Shown here in pieces: positions 16,932 to 25,405 of a stretch of 64,000 nucleotides of DNA; position 1 is the stretch's first letter, and the number at the start of each line of letters is the position of its first letter. The DNA comes from Methanobacteriota archaeon (GTDB taxonomy: Archaea > Thermoplasmatota > Thermoplasmata > UBA10834), in NCBI GenBank assembly GCA_020725925.1, contig DYTN01000001.1:140116-204115 (forward strand), in the 5' to 3' direction. The translations under genes were made by a program, and so were the position numbers. Under the pieces are notes generated by a model, which was given only the letters and a program-made list of their open reading frames with translations, had not been told where the DNA came from and did no database searches.

Positions 16932-18812
16932 CTACCCGTTCTCCGCGCGCCCTTTCCAGAGCATAAGCGCGAACGCGAGGACTAGCGCACCAGGAAGAAG
17001 GCTGAACAGGAGCAGCACACCCTCGCTCGGCTCGGCCGGATACTGGGCGGACGCGACCAGCATTGTCGTGGCGGAGTTGTTCGCTGGCACAATCGCTGAC
17101 CATGTCGCAAGGACATCCCCAGATCCCCTCTCCAGAAGCTCGACCGAGATCGCCTCCCCGACGGCCGCCTCCTCGGGCACATCGAGAGTTATGGTGAAGT
17201 CGTGCCCGACATCCTCGATGGTCTTCTGAGTCCGGGTGGTTGTGACCCGTACATCGTACATCGGGTCTTCCAGCTGGTCCTCGGGGCCCAGCTCGACATG
17301 GATCCTCGCGACTCCGGGAACAGTCGTGGTCACGGTGGCGTACGATTCAGCGGCTCCTGAGTTGCCAGCGCTAGTCGACAGCACCAACGTGCCTGCGTAC
17401 TCCGGCGAGTAGGGAATCGTAATCGTCTGGCCAGCGCCCGTGGCCCGGTCGATGTACGCGAAGCCGCCCACCTCCTGCCGGAACGTCCACACGCTCAGGT
17501 CCTCGTAGCTTGTCGGCCAGTCGATCTGGATCGCCTCGAGCTCCGCATCGGCGTCGGTGTTCACATGGCTCACTGTCGGTCCCTGTTCGGTCTCGAGGTC
17601 CTGAGCGTCCGCACGGGCAGTCCTGCTGAACTCGTCCCAGAATGAGCCCGAGATGCTCAGCAGGCCGTACTCAACATCCCCGGGTGCAGCGCTTGGCATA
17701 TAGATGGCCGCTCCAGTCGACCTGTTCACCCACACATCGTCGGCAGGATACGGGTGCGAGTACTTCCCGAAGTGTGTCACCATGTCCTTGTAGGAGAGGG
17801 CCGTCCGGATGGCCAGCAGCTTCATCTCGTACGGGATGTCGCTCTCCTGGAGCCTGTCCAAGACATCGCCGAGGTCCGCATACCACTCTGTCTCGTATTG
17901 CTCTGCGCCCGTGAGGGCGGAGTTCGTCCTCGAGTGGAACAGCGGGTCGAACCTGACTCCCTGGGCCGAGAGCTGCTCGAGGTAGGCGCCAACCTGCTCA
18001 AACCCGGACAGGTCGAACAGTGCCATGGTGGCGGAGTACGGCGAGGTCTGCGCTGCCCAGCTGATGTACTCGTCTACGATGATCGTGCCGAGGTCCTCTG
18101 GGGACTGGCTCACGTCATCTGCAAGGCCGTCGAGGATCTCCTTGTACGGCAGCCCCTGGTTGGGTATGTTGGTCTCAGCGGCGACGAAGTAGTCGGCATA
18201 CCCGCGTATCTCATACAGCATCTCCATCGTCGCCTCGGCGCAGGCGTCTATGACAACGAGGTCGAGGCTTCTTCCAAGATGAGACGCGGCGTACGAGAGG
18301 GAAGTCCTAATCTCAGGGAGGGTCAGGAAGTCCACGCCGTCTGGGCATAATCCGCGCCAGCCGGACCCGTGGCCCCACAGGACGAGCACGAACCTGTCCG
18401 CGGGGAATGTGTCCACCGAGAACTCCAGGAACGCGGACAGAGTATCTGACGAGGCCATGTTGACCTCGCCGGTCGCGGGTATCACCGCGCGATCGTCGTC
18501 GATGGGCGTAGAGACGATTTCGTCTTGGGACGCGTTGGTGTCGGGCTGGACCTTGAGGAGCATCGAGTCGCCGAACCCTGCCAGGTCTATGAGCGCGATG
18601 ATGCTCGTTCCTGGTCCCTGCGCTGCGGCCTCCATGGCGTTCAGATTGTCCTGCCACGGCAGCGGGACCGTCGTATCGTCGGCCATGTAGACCATGACGG
18701 TCCACGTTGACTGCTGCGCAGTGTGTTGCTCAGCTGTCATCGATACAGGCGCCTGTGCAGGGAAGAGGACAAGTGCAAGCGCCCAAGCGAGGGCAAGCGA
18801 CGCCCGGTTCAT
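16932..18812 (-). CDS. Secreted, membrane-anchored clostripain-like (C11) cysteine peptidase
   Basis: A 626-residue protein with a signal peptide (LALAWALALVLFPAQAPVS). The peptidase domain has TWTVMVYMADDTT, the His motif VLVLWGHGSGWRGLC (H148) and the Cys motif DLVVIDACAEATMEM (C191), the dyad arrangement of clan CD family C11. A beta-rich middle region follows. The C-terminus ends with a hydrophobic helix (GVLLLFSLLPGALVLAFALML) and basic residues, so it is probably anchored outside the cell. Specificity in this family is often for basic P1 residues. A TATA-like box (18838-18844) lies about 29 bases from the ATG. Confidence 0.88.
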   Translation of the reverse strand: MNRASLALAWALALVLFPAQAPVSMTAEQHTAQQSTWTVMVYMADDTTVPLPWQDNLNAMEAAAQGPGTSIIALIDLAGFGDSMLLKVQPDTNASQDEIVSTPIDDDRAVIPATGEVNMASSDTLSAFLEFSVDTFPADRFVLVLWGHGSGWRGLCPDGVDFLTLPEIRTSLSYAASHLGRSLDLVVIDACAEATMEMLYEIRGYADYFVAAETNIPNQGLPYKEILDGLADDVSQSPEDLGTIIVDEYISWAAQTSPYSATMALFDLSGFEQVGAYLEQLSAQGVRFDPLFHSRTNSALTGAEQYETEWYADLGDVLDRLQESDIPYEMKLLAIRTALSYKDMVTHFGKYSHPYPADDVWVNRSTGAAIYMPSAAPGDVEYGLLSISGSFWDEFSRTARADAQDLETEQGPTVSHVNTDADAELEAIQIDWPTSYEDLSVWTFRQEVGGFAYIDRATGAGQTITIPYSPEYAGTLVLSTSAGNSGAAESYATVTTTVPGVARIHVELGPEDQLEDPMYDVRVTTTRTQKTIEDVGHDFTITLDVPEEAAVGEAISVELLERGSGDVLATWSAIVPANNSATTMLVASAQYPAEPSEGVLLLFSLLPGALVLAFALMLWKGRAENG

Positions 18813-18862
18813 CTGGGGGGATTAGCGCGGGCTGGGTACAATAAGATTTCATCGCAAATCTG

Positions 18863-19417
18863 TCAGACCATGCCAGCAGCGACCAGGCTGGACCGGACGT
18901 CCTTCTTGAACTTCGATAAGTTCTTTCGCTGGTAGAGGCACGCAGCGGGATGATATGTGACGACGACCTTGGCACGCACATCTCCCAATACGACGGATCG
19001 CTCTGTACCGACGGCCTTCGCCATCTTCACCCTCTTTCCCAGCAGGTGCTCGGCCACCGTCTGGCCAAGGGCGCAGATCACCATCGGGGAGACCTCCCTG
19101 AGCTCGCTGGACAGGTACAGCCCTGTGCAGGTCCTCGTCTCGTCCTTCCTCGGGCGTCTGTTCTTGGGCGGCCTGCACTTCACGAGGTTCGAAATGTACA
19201 CCTGGTCCCTAGCCACGCCTGCATCCCTGAGTGCGTCGTCTAGTACCTTCCCCGCGCGGCCCACAAAGGGCTCACCCTTGATGTCCTCGTCCTTGCCAGG
19301 TGCCTCACCAATGAAGACAACCCTCGCGTCGCACGGGCCAGTCCCTGGCACGACCCTGTTGCGGCCCTTCGATAAGCGGCACCTGGTGCAACCGAGGTCT
19401 ATGTTCCCGCAGCTCAT
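18863..19417 (-). CDS. udg: Family 4 uracil-DNA glycosylase (Fe-S)
   Basis: A 184-residue enzyme. Cysteines C10, C13, C81 and C97 match the four Fe-S ligands of family 4 UDGs. Motif 1 is FIGEAPGKDEDIKGEPFVGRAG, followed by YISNLVKCRPPKNRRP and the late HPAACLYQ motif. It removes uracil from DNA as the first step of base-excision repair. Its start ATG overlaps the pyrE stop by four bases, so the two are co-translated. Confidence 0.95.
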   Translation of the reverse strand: MSCGNIDLGCTRCRLSKGRNRVVPGTGPCDARVVFIGEAPGKDEDIKGEPFVGRAGKVLDDALRDAGVARDQVYISNLVKCRPPKNRRPRKDETRTCTGLYLSSELREVSPMVICALGQTVAEHLLGKRVKMAKAVGTERSVVLGDVRAKVVVTYHPAACLYQRKNLSKFKKDVRSSLVAAGMV

Positions 19418-19914
19418 GCAAGGTCCTTTGCCTTGAATATCGAGACAAGCTGGATGCCGTGCTCCGTGAGCATCTCCGTGGCGCCCTCCTCCCTGTCGAC
19501 CACGACCACGGCCTTTGTGACGTTCGCTCCCTTCTCCCTCAGCGCCGTGACGACCTTCATGGTCGACCCGCCCGTCGTGGCAACGTCCTCGACAACAACG
19601 AACTTGTCCCCGGGGTACACCTCGCCCTCGATCAGCTCCTTTGTCCCGTGGTCCTTGGGCTCCTTCCTGACCATCACGAAGGGCCTGTTGGTCTCGAGCG
19701 CCACCGCAACGGCCAGGGGGACCGCCCCGAGCGCCATGCCCGCGATCTTGGCCTCCCCCACGTGAGGGGCCATCGCCTTGCCTATCTCGCGGAGCACCTT
19801 CGGGTCGGTGCTCGCGCGCTTGATGTTCACGAAGTAGTTGCTCTTCCTCCCCGACGCGAGAACGAAGTCCCCTGTCTGTACGACCTTCATGTCCTTGAGC
19901 ATCTGCTTCAGCAT
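19414..19914 (-). CDS. pyrE: Orotate phosphoribosyltransferase
   Basis: About 166 residues. It has GDFVLASGRKSNYFVNIKRAS near the N-terminus, a central KEPKDHGTKELIEG loop, and the PRPP-binding motif FVVVEDVATTGGSTMKVV. It converts orotate and PRPP to OMP in pyrimidine synthesis. The ATG at 19914 starts the conserved region; the open frame upstream runs into carS. It lies 10 bases after the carS stop, and its own stop overlaps the UDG gene, giving carS-pyrE-udg as one transcription unit. Confidence 0.93.
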   Translation of the reverse strand: MLKQMLKDMKVVQTGDFVLASGRKSNYFVNIKRASTDPKVLREIGKAMAPHVGEAKIAGMALGAVPLAVAVALETNRPFVMVRKEPKDHGTKELIEGEVYPGDKFVVVEDVATTGGSTMKVVTALREKGANVTKAVVVVDREEGATEMLTEHGIQLVSIFKAKDLA

Positions 19915-19924
19915 GACCTCCACC

Positions 19925-20488
19925 CTACCAGGGCACATCCTTCTTGCCCAACTTATAACCTATGATGTTGACGCCCCTGTGGAGCAGCGGGACAACGACC
20001 AGGAACAGTATCAGGCCGTAGATACTGTTGCCTTCGATGTAGTGGTCCAGGAACCAGCCGGGCTGGAAGACCAGGACCATGACGACCGCTCCCAGGACGA
20101 AGTTGTACTGGTCGAGGACCGGCGCCTTCTTGCCCCTGCTGATGTCCAGCCGTCTCTTGATGAGTGAACCGGCGCTGTCACCGAGCATCGACCCGAAGGC
20201 CAGGGAGAGCACCACGCAGAGTGAGCTCGGCCAAGAGCCGTACCCCCAATCGTCCTGCGCGTCAAGCAGTTCCGCGACGCCCATCAGCACGAGCCCGAGA
20301 ACAACGCCCGATGCAGCGCCCCCGAAGAATCCGCGCCATGTCTTGCCGTCGCCCAGGACCCTCTTGCCCCTCCAGCTCCTGCCGAAGTCCATGGGCTTCC
20401 CGCCCCCGAACAGGACCGCCGCGGAGTTGGGCACAAGCGCTGGGATCATAAGCCACACGCCAGCTAGCGCAGCCTCGAGAGGCGTCAT
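19925..20488 (-). CDS. carS: CDP-archaeol synthase
   Basis: A 187-residue membrane protein with about five hydrophobic segments. It contains DFGRSWRGKRVLGDGKTWRGFFGG and GDSAGSLIKRRLDISRGKKAPVLDQ, the conserved loops of the CarS/DUF46 family. It transfers CMP from CTP to unsaturated archaetidic acid in archaeal lipid synthesis. The ATG at 20488 matches the family start; a TATA-like box (20513-20519) sits 28 bases upstream. The longer open frame is not supported. Confidence 0.95.
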   Translation of the reverse strand: MTPLEAALAGVWLMIPALVPNSAAVLFGGGKPMDFGRSWRGKRVLGDGKTWRGFFGGAASGVVLGLVLMGVAELLDAQDDWGYGSWPSSLCVVLSLAFGSMLGDSAGSLIKRRLDISRGKKAPVLDQYNFVLGAVVMVLVFQPGWFLDHYIEGNSIYGLILFLVVVPLLHRGVNIIGYKLGKKDVPW

Positions 20489-20528
20489 CCGCGAGCGTAT
20501 CGGAGAACACGCTAATAATGGGAGCGCA

Positions 20529-20840
20529 TCACGTCCCGCCCCAGAAGCGTCTCTGCCTGGCGAGCCAGGCCTCGGTCCCGACCCGGGTGCGCTCCTTAAG
20601 GTTCTCCAAGTGGTAGCCTGGAGGGCATCCGGGCCTGTCGTCAGGGACGAAGACACGCAGTTTGGCGCACGGGAACTCGTGACAGATGCCGCAGTGCTCA
20701 ATGCCCCGGCCTAGGCAGCACGCGACGAAGTGACATGTACCCCTCTTAGCCGACGTGCACCCCTCGCAGTCCTTCGAATAGTGATTGCACTTGCCGCAGA
20801 AATCCCCGCAGCATGCAGTCTCGGGATGGTCATCGCTCAT
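20529..20840 (-). CDS. Cysteine-rich DUF3795-like protein
   Basis: A 103-residue protein with eleven cysteines in the first half, in patterns such as ACCGDFCGKCNHYSKDCEGC and CGICHEFPCAKL. The spacing resembles DUF3795 proteins, small zinc- or metal-binding proteins of unknown role common in anaerobes. The start ATG overlaps the stop of the XPD-like helicase (ATGA), so it is made from the same message. Function is unknown. Confidence 0.75.
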   Translation of the reverse strand: MSDDHPETACCGDFCGKCNHYSKDCEGCTSAKRGTCHFVACCLGRGIEHCGICHEFPCAKLRVFVPDDRPGCPPGYHLENLKERTRVGTEAWLARQRRFWGGT

Positions 20841-22789
20841 AGCTCGAGTCCCCGCCTCTTCCCGATCCTGAGCTCCACTGGTGCCGCGGGCAGGGGCGGA
20901 GATTCGAAGAACATTATGACGTCATTGACTGGATCGACCGATTTGCGTGCATGCGTCGAGTCGAGGAAGTGGACCGCGCGCTTGTCCAGAATGACCGCCA
21001 CGCCCCTGTCGGTCTCACTCCTGATGAGCCTGCCGATGGCCTGCTGAAGCTTCCTCGCCGTGGGCGCCTTCACCGCGATGTCCCAGCCCTGGCCGAACTT
21101 GAGCTCGCAGAAGTGCTGGAAGGCCCTCTGCTTGGCAGTCGGCTTCGGGTACGGGACGCCGGCTATGATCGCGAGCTCCATCTCTGCTCCTGGGAAGTCT
21201 ATTCCCTCGCTCACCCTGCCACCGGAAATGGCGTGCAGGAGCGAGTTCCCGGGCGTGAGCTTGAAGTCGTCAACGACCCTCATGAAGTCCCCCTGGTCCA
21301 TGCCGCGGTCCTCGAAGTAGACGTTCCTGCCGAAGGGGGTCGTGCCGGTCCTCGACGAGATCCTCTCCATGAGCGAGTACGATGGGTAGAAGACCATTGT
21401 GCTTCTGCGCACGCTTGACGCGAGCCTGGTGATGTGGTCCGCGATCTTGTTCACGATCGTGCTGTCACGCTCGATGTCCTCGTACTTGGTCGTGACATCG
21501 TCGACGTAGAGCACGAGCTTGTTCTGAGGCGGGAAGGGCGAGGGGATGTCCGCAAGCATCGAGTCCCTGGGCAGGCCGATGGAGTCCCTGTATTCGTCCA
21601 AGGGCTTCAGCGTCCCCGACATGTGCACGCTCGCATGGCACTCGGCGATGGGCCTGCATGCGATCGAGGCGTCTAGGCAGTATGCCTCGAAAGCCTTCGT
21701 CTCGCCGAGGGTCACGAGCTTCACGTACTGCTCCTCGTCGACCCCCTGCCAGACGGCAAGGAACCTGGCTGTGCCGTGAATGTAGGACCTCGGTAGCCTG
21801 CCCGCGAGCCTCCTGTGATCCTTGACCATCTCGCCGAAGTTCAACGCCTGCGTGAGGAGGCCTGCTAGGCCCCTGCTGGTCAGGTGAGTGCGGAACATGA
21901 GCTCTTCCTCGAGATGGGACTGAGGAATGATTCCGTCCTCGTCGATGATGTAGTCCTCGACGGCCTTGTCCAGGACCTCCGCGGTCATCATGAGGAAGTC
22001 CCGGAGGCTGATGCCTTCGGCAATCTCAGGGTCACCGAACTCATCCACCTCCTTCTCTGCCATCTTGAGGCCCACGGAGCTGAGGGTCGCGGACTCGAGC
22101 TCCCTCGCGAAGGAGGGCAAGTTGTGCGCCTCGTCCACTATCAGGACGATGTCCTGCATGGCGCACGCCATCCAGTCCAGGAGCGCGTGCCTGATGAACC
22201 CGTCGAAGAACATGATGTACGGAGCAGTGACGACCTCCGCGGCGGGGATGTGCATCTTGGATATCTCGTACGGGCACAGCCCCCGGTCGATGCAGTGTGC
22301 GGCGAACTCCTCCGCGGTCGGCAGCTCGTCCCTGGCGAAGTGCATCACTGGCTGGAGGTCCTCCGACAGCGTCGCGGCGTAGTACTTGCACGCCTCCTCG
22401 TCTCCTCGGATCACTCTCGCCTTGCGCTCGCTACAGACCTTGGACAGCTCCTCCGGGCTCCCCTGGGCCAGCTCCGAGTCCGTCCTGGCCAGGGGACACA
22501 TGTTCCTCCTGCCCTGGATTGCCACCCCGAAGACCCTGGAGCATTCGGATATCTGCCTCAGCTCGAGCATGACCTGCCGCTGCTGCGAGTTGGTCCTGGT
22601 GAGGTACAGGAGCTTCTTCCCTCGCTCCTTGCAGAACGCGACGCAGGCGGTCAACGCGCACACGGTCTTGCCCGTGCCCGTGCCGCTCTCGAGCACCAGG
22701 TGAGCCCTGTCAGTGCATGCGGAGGCGATGAGCCCGACGAGCCGTTCTTGGCCCTGCCTGGGCTCGTAGGGAAAGCCCTTGGTGAGCAT
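20837..22789 (-). CDS. xpd: XPD/Rad3-type Fe-S DNA helicase
   Basis: A 650-residue superfamily 2 helicase. Walker A is ESGTGTGKTVC (around residues 34-44), motif II is VLIVDEAHNL, and motif VI is LQQAIGRLIRSETDRG. Four cysteines between motifs Ia and II (MCPLA, KVCSER, EACKYY, GLCPYE) fit the XPD 4Fe-4S domain. It unwinds DNA 5' to 3'; in archaea it is thought to act in repair. The ATG at 22789 starts at the conserved GFPYEPRQGQ and has a TATA-like box (22815-22821) at leaderless spacing; about 100 extra upstream residues in the open frame are not conserved-looking. Confidence 0.92.
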   Translation of the reverse strand: MLTKGFPYEPRQGQERLVGLIASACTDRAHLVLESGTGTGKTVCALTACVAFCKERGKKLLYLTRTNSQQRQVMLELRQISECSRVFGVAIQGRRNMCPLARTDSELAQGSPEELSKVCSERKARVIRGDEEACKYYAATLSEDLQPVMHFARDELPTAEEFAAHCIDRGLCPYEISKMHIPAAEVVTAPYIMFFDGFIRHALLDWMACAMQDIVLIVDEAHNLPSFARELESATLSSVGLKMAEKEVDEFGDPEIAEGISLRDFLMMTAEVLDKAVEDYIIDEDGIIPQSHLEEELMFRTHLTSRGLAGLLTQALNFGEMVKDHRRLAGRLPRSYIHGTARFLAVWQGVDEEQYVKLVTLGETKAFEAYCLDASIACRPIAECHASVHMSGTLKPLDEYRDSIGLPRDSMLADIPSPFPPQNKLVLYVDDVTTKYEDIERDSTIVNKIADHITRLASSVRRSTMVFYPSYSLMERISSRTGTTPFGRNVYFEDRGMDQGDFMRVVDDFKLTPGNSLLHAISGGRVSEGIDFPGAEMELAIIAGVPYPKPTAKQRAFQHFCELKFGQGWDIAVKAPTARKLQQAIGRLIRSETDRGVAVILDKRAVHFLDSTHARKSVDPVNDVIMFFESPPLPAAPVELRIGKRRGLEL

Positions 22790-22997
22790 GGAGCACCAGA
22801 TTACGCACGCAGGGCAATAATGTCTTTCGCTGGGTGATGCGAAAGTAGATTCCGGGCCATCGCATACTTCAGTTCGGGTAGATGGACTGAAGCTCACACT
22901 CCTTCCCGAGAAAAGACAACAGGGTAGGAAAGGCGCATGGGAGTCCCGCAACGTCCCAAATAGCTCGAGATGCCTATGGAAATCCGAAAGTGGAAGA

Positions 22998-23426
22998 ATG
23001 ACCCGCTCTGAAGAGACCCGACACACTGCAAGGCAGAAGCTTGTCGAGTCCTCCGCATTAGAGGAAGATGACCGCCTGTGGCTTCCAGGCAATCCTCTCG
23101 AGGAGGTTTCTCGAGGCTACATGTACACCGCTCCGGACTACTACCAGAGCATTATGGCCGGAAGAACTCCTGAGTGGAAGAGGAGGTACTGGGCGATGAA
23201 TGCATTGCTCCTCATGGTAGGTGTTGGCTTCATCTCGTTGTCCTCCATGTTCATCCTCTACGGACCTAACATCGGCTTGGTTCCAGCTGTGGCATTGTTC
23301 CTGACCGGAGTCGCATTTCTGGGAGTGACAGCTTTCTTGATTGTGCGGTCCTTGACGAATCTGGAGTATGGCCTTCGCATTTCGGCACAAGAAGACTCTC
23401 CCTTGAGACGAAGAAAAGATGTCTAG
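22998..23426 (+). CDS. Small two-helix membrane protein, hypothetical
   Basis: A 142-residue protein. An acidic and polar N-terminal 70 residues is followed by two hydrophobic helices (ALLLMVGVGFISLSSMFILY and VALFLTGVAFLGVTAFLIV) and a basic tail. No family was recognised. It stands alone on the plus strand between the helicase and a minus-strand gene. About 150 bases after its stop (23427-23580) contain no gene. Confidence 0.6.
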   Translation: MTRSEETRHTARQKLVESSALEEDDRLWLPGNPLEEVSRGYMYTAPDYYQSIMAGRTPEWKRRYWAMNALLLMVGVGFISLSSMFILYGPNIGLVPAVALFLTGVAFLGVTAFLIVRSLTNLEYGLRISAQEDSPLRRRKDV

Positions 23427-23580
23427 CTCTCCGCTTCGGGAAAATACCCTGAGAAGGGAGAGGCGTTGACGTTCTCTGCCAGTACTGCTCTGATCGGGCT
23501 TGTTCCAGGCCGGTAGTCAAAGCCAAAGGGTCTCGGTCGCCAGCAGATTCCAGGCCAATATCCAGTTCCACACAACGGGC

Positions 23581-24024
23581 TTATTCGCGGCTCCAGATGT
23601 CGTCTGGGACCTCGTCGTAGACGTTGCCGGACTCGCTGCTGCCGTCCTGGGCCCCGCGCTTGCCAGATATGAGCTCGTGGATGCGCTCCTTCCGGAACAT
23701 CCAGTAGTGGATCCTCCACTCCCTGCCGTCGTACAGCGTCGTCTCCTCGCGCTCGGTCATCAGTATGCCCGCGTCCTCGAGCATGTAGAATGCGTCCCTA
23801 TCCTCGGGCTCGAGCACGTTGTCGATTATCCGCTCGCTGTACCCGAAGAAGTTCATCACATGCTGGGCCATCGCCCTCGCCTCTTCCTCCGGCATCCCCT
23901 GCTTGTCTATGCTGTTCTTGATGGCCTTGGTGAGGTGCTCCACCGTGAGCGTCGTGGAGCTGAGGTCTCCCTCGGACTTCTTGAGCTTCGTCAGGATGTT
24001 GACTGACTCCCCGCTTCTCTTCAC
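23581..24024 (-). CDS. Conserved archaeal protein, DUF6015-like
   Basis: About 147 residues. The core is LTVEHLTKAIKNSIDKQG, EEEARAMAQHVMNFFGYSERIIDN, and DRDAFYMLEDAGILMTEREE with EWRIHYW near the end. This helical, winged-helix-like pattern resembles DUF6015 proteins that I associate with Thermoplasmata; this is recalled, not searched. The GTG at 24024 is chosen because a GAGAGGGG ribosome site lies ten bases upstream. The longer frame runs through the divergent promoter and into the opposite gene. A regulatory role is possible but unproven. Confidence 0.7.
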   Translation of the reverse strand: MKRSGESVNILTKLKKSEGDLSSTTLTVEHLTKAIKNSIDKQGMPEEEARAMAQHVMNFFGYSERIIDNVLEPEDRDAFYMLEDAGILMTEREETTLYDGREWRIHYWMFRKERIHELISGKRGAQDGSSESGNVYDEVPDDIWSRE

Positions 24025-24094
24025 AATAACACAACCCCTCTCATGCTGGAAACGGCAAGAACCTGCTTCGGAAGATTCATTTAGCTGTCCGATG

Positions 24095-24102
24095 TATAAA
24101 TA
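24095..24102. promoter_or_regulatory. TATAAATA box shared by two divergent genes
   Basis: This near-symmetric box is the only strong TATA element between the DUF6015-like gene (minus) and the thiamine-binding-type gene (plus). It could serve either strand. It lies about 75 bases from the minus start and 88 from the plus start, so both messages would have leaders. Confidence 0.45.
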
Positions 24103-24186
24103 GGTTCGTTTTGTACGAGCGTGGGCTGGCACGAAGCTTCGTTTCCTCTGAAGCCATGCCAGTGCGCTCGGTGGACAGAAACGTAC

Positions 24187-24507
24187 ATGGAGGATGGCAT
24201 CGTGCTCGTGGAGTTCAGCGTGGTTCCCGTGGGCAAGGGGGAGAGCGTAAGCCCCTATGTCGCAGAGTGCCTGAGGATTGTGGAGGCGTCGGGGCTCGCA
24301 TACAGGATCAACCCGATGGGGACGGTCCTGGAGGGCGAGTACGACGACGTGATGGGCGTGATAAGGAAGTGCCACATGCGCGTCATGGAGATGTGCCCCA
24401 GGGTCATAACATCCGTCAAGATAGACGACAGGAAGGGCAGGGGGAGCGCGCTCGAGGAGAAGATAGCATCCGTCGAGAGGCTCGTCGGCAAAGAGCTGAA
24501 GAAGTGA
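24187..24507 (+). CDS. MTH1187/YkoF-type thiamine-binding domain protein
   Basis: A 106-residue ferredoxin-like fold. It begins with IVLVEFSVVPVGKGESVSPYVAECLRIVEASGLAYRINPMGTVLEGEYDDV, which matches the MTH1187 (DUF77) family. Members bind thiamine-like ligands and form tetramers; the cellular role is unclear. The ATG at 24187 fits the family N-terminus. A GTG at 24121 about 22 bases after the TATA box would add 22 residues rich in Cys/Trp that do not fit the family, so it was not used. Confidence 0.85.
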   Translation: MEDGIVLVEFSVVPVGKGESVSPYVAECLRIVEASGLAYRINPMGTVLEGEYDDVMGVIRKCHMRVMEMCPRVITSVKIDDRKGRGSALEEKIASVERLVGKELKK

Positions 24508-24607
24508 GAAAGGTCGAAAGAAAAGTCATCCGGACGAGGCCCGCTGGCCCCCTCCAGATCAGAGGTTTTCCGTGTGCACCCTCTCAGCCTTAGGTCCGGA
24601 CCCAGGC

Positions 24608-24994
24608 CTACGGGAACATATCTGCCCAGTTGATGGTCCAGAACCCGACCAGTATGATCACGAGCGCTGCCGAGAAGATCATCACGACCCTGACCCACTT
24701 CTCAAGGTCGTGCCTCATTAGCCCGCCCACGATCAACGCGCCAGTCAGCATCAGCACGCCGAACCCCTTGAACGCAGCGCCGAGGTCGAGGCCGTCGCTG
24801 GAGTCCGCAGTGCCCCAGATCAGCGATCCCAACCACATCAGGAAGAGGCCCAGCACCACTACCACTGCGAGGACGAAGTCCGACACTAGCGGCCTGAACA
24901 TCTCGCCCAAAGTCTTGTGTGGCGGCTGGTATGCTGGCTGATACATCGGGTATGGCCCCGGTGGCATTTGCCCAGGTGGTTGTCCAGAAACCAT
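24608..24994 (-). CDS. Small membrane protein with Pro/Tyr-rich N-terminus
   Basis: About 128 residues. The first 30 are rich in Pro, Gly, Tyr and Gln (QMPPGPYPMYQPAYQPP), followed by three hydrophobic helices (FVLAVVVVLGLFLMWLGSLI, FGVLMLTGALIVGGLM, VVMIFSAALVIILVGFW). No family was recognised; this layout is common in archaeal envelope proteins. The ATG at 24994 follows a GGAAGGG site. A TATA box (25051-25059) would give a leader of about 35 bases. Confidence 0.65.
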   Translation of the reverse strand: MVSGQPPGQMPPGPYPMYQPAYQPPHKTLGEMFRPLVSDFVLAVVVVLGLFLMWLGSLIWGTADSSDGLDLGAAFKGFGVLMLTGALIVGGLMRHDLEKWVRVVMIFSAALVIILVGFWTINWADMFP

Positions 24995-25116
24995 TTTTAT
25001 CCCTTCCATTTCGATAATGGGTTCAATATGTAATATCCTTTTCGGAGCGGGTATATAAAGAGCAGGAGCAGTCAGGCAGGGTCAATGGTTGTGGCTCAGA
25101 ACGATGGTCTAGGGGG

Positions 25117-25136
25117 CTTTCGGTGGGGGGCGAAAG
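25117..25136 (-). terminator. Possible hairpin terminator after the 37-residue frame
   Basis: CTTTCG (25117-25122) and CGAAAG (25131-25136) form a perfect six-base stem with an eight-base G-rich loop. It lies just beyond the stop of the small minus-strand frame. No long T tract follows, so termination is only suggested. Confidence 0.35.
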
Positions 25137-25142
25137 GGAATG

Positions 25143-25256
25143 CTACTGCTCGGGGGTTTGCTCGGCCCCGTTCTCCTGCGGATGCCGCTTCTTAATCACG
25201 ACCACGCGGCACTTCTTCACGCGGGCAATTACGGGCTTCCCGAAGTGTACTTCCAC
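25143..25256 (-). CDS. Possible 37-residue basic peptide
   Basis: This short frame starts with GTG at 25256 after an AAGGTGG ribosome-type site and reads VEVHFGKPVIARVKKCRVVV, continuing with basic and Gln/Glu-rich residues. The alternating hydrophobic and basic pattern looks like real beta-strand protein rather than noise. A TATA-like TATTTAAA at 25336-25343 would start a leader of about 55 bases. It is too short for confident recognition. The rest of 24995-25405 shows no gene. Confidence 0.35.
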   Translation of the reverse strand: MEVHFGKPVIARVKKCRVVVIKKRHPQENGAEQTPEQ

Positions 25257-25405
25257 GCTGCCACCTTGTCGAGACGCACATGTTCGCCCCACCCGCGCGA
25301 CCTGTGTTCTCTCGCGGATATCATGTTGTCAATCGTATTTAAAGCAGATGTCTCGCCTTCGTACGTTGACACTGGCCACGGCCGTCTGCTTGAAATACGA
25401 CCAGG

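Noticed and set aside
24024-24080. 19-codon upstream frame (ATG at 24080) before the DUF6015-like gene
   Set aside because: It lies too close to the TATA box to be leaderless and has no ribosome site. There is no evidence for translation.
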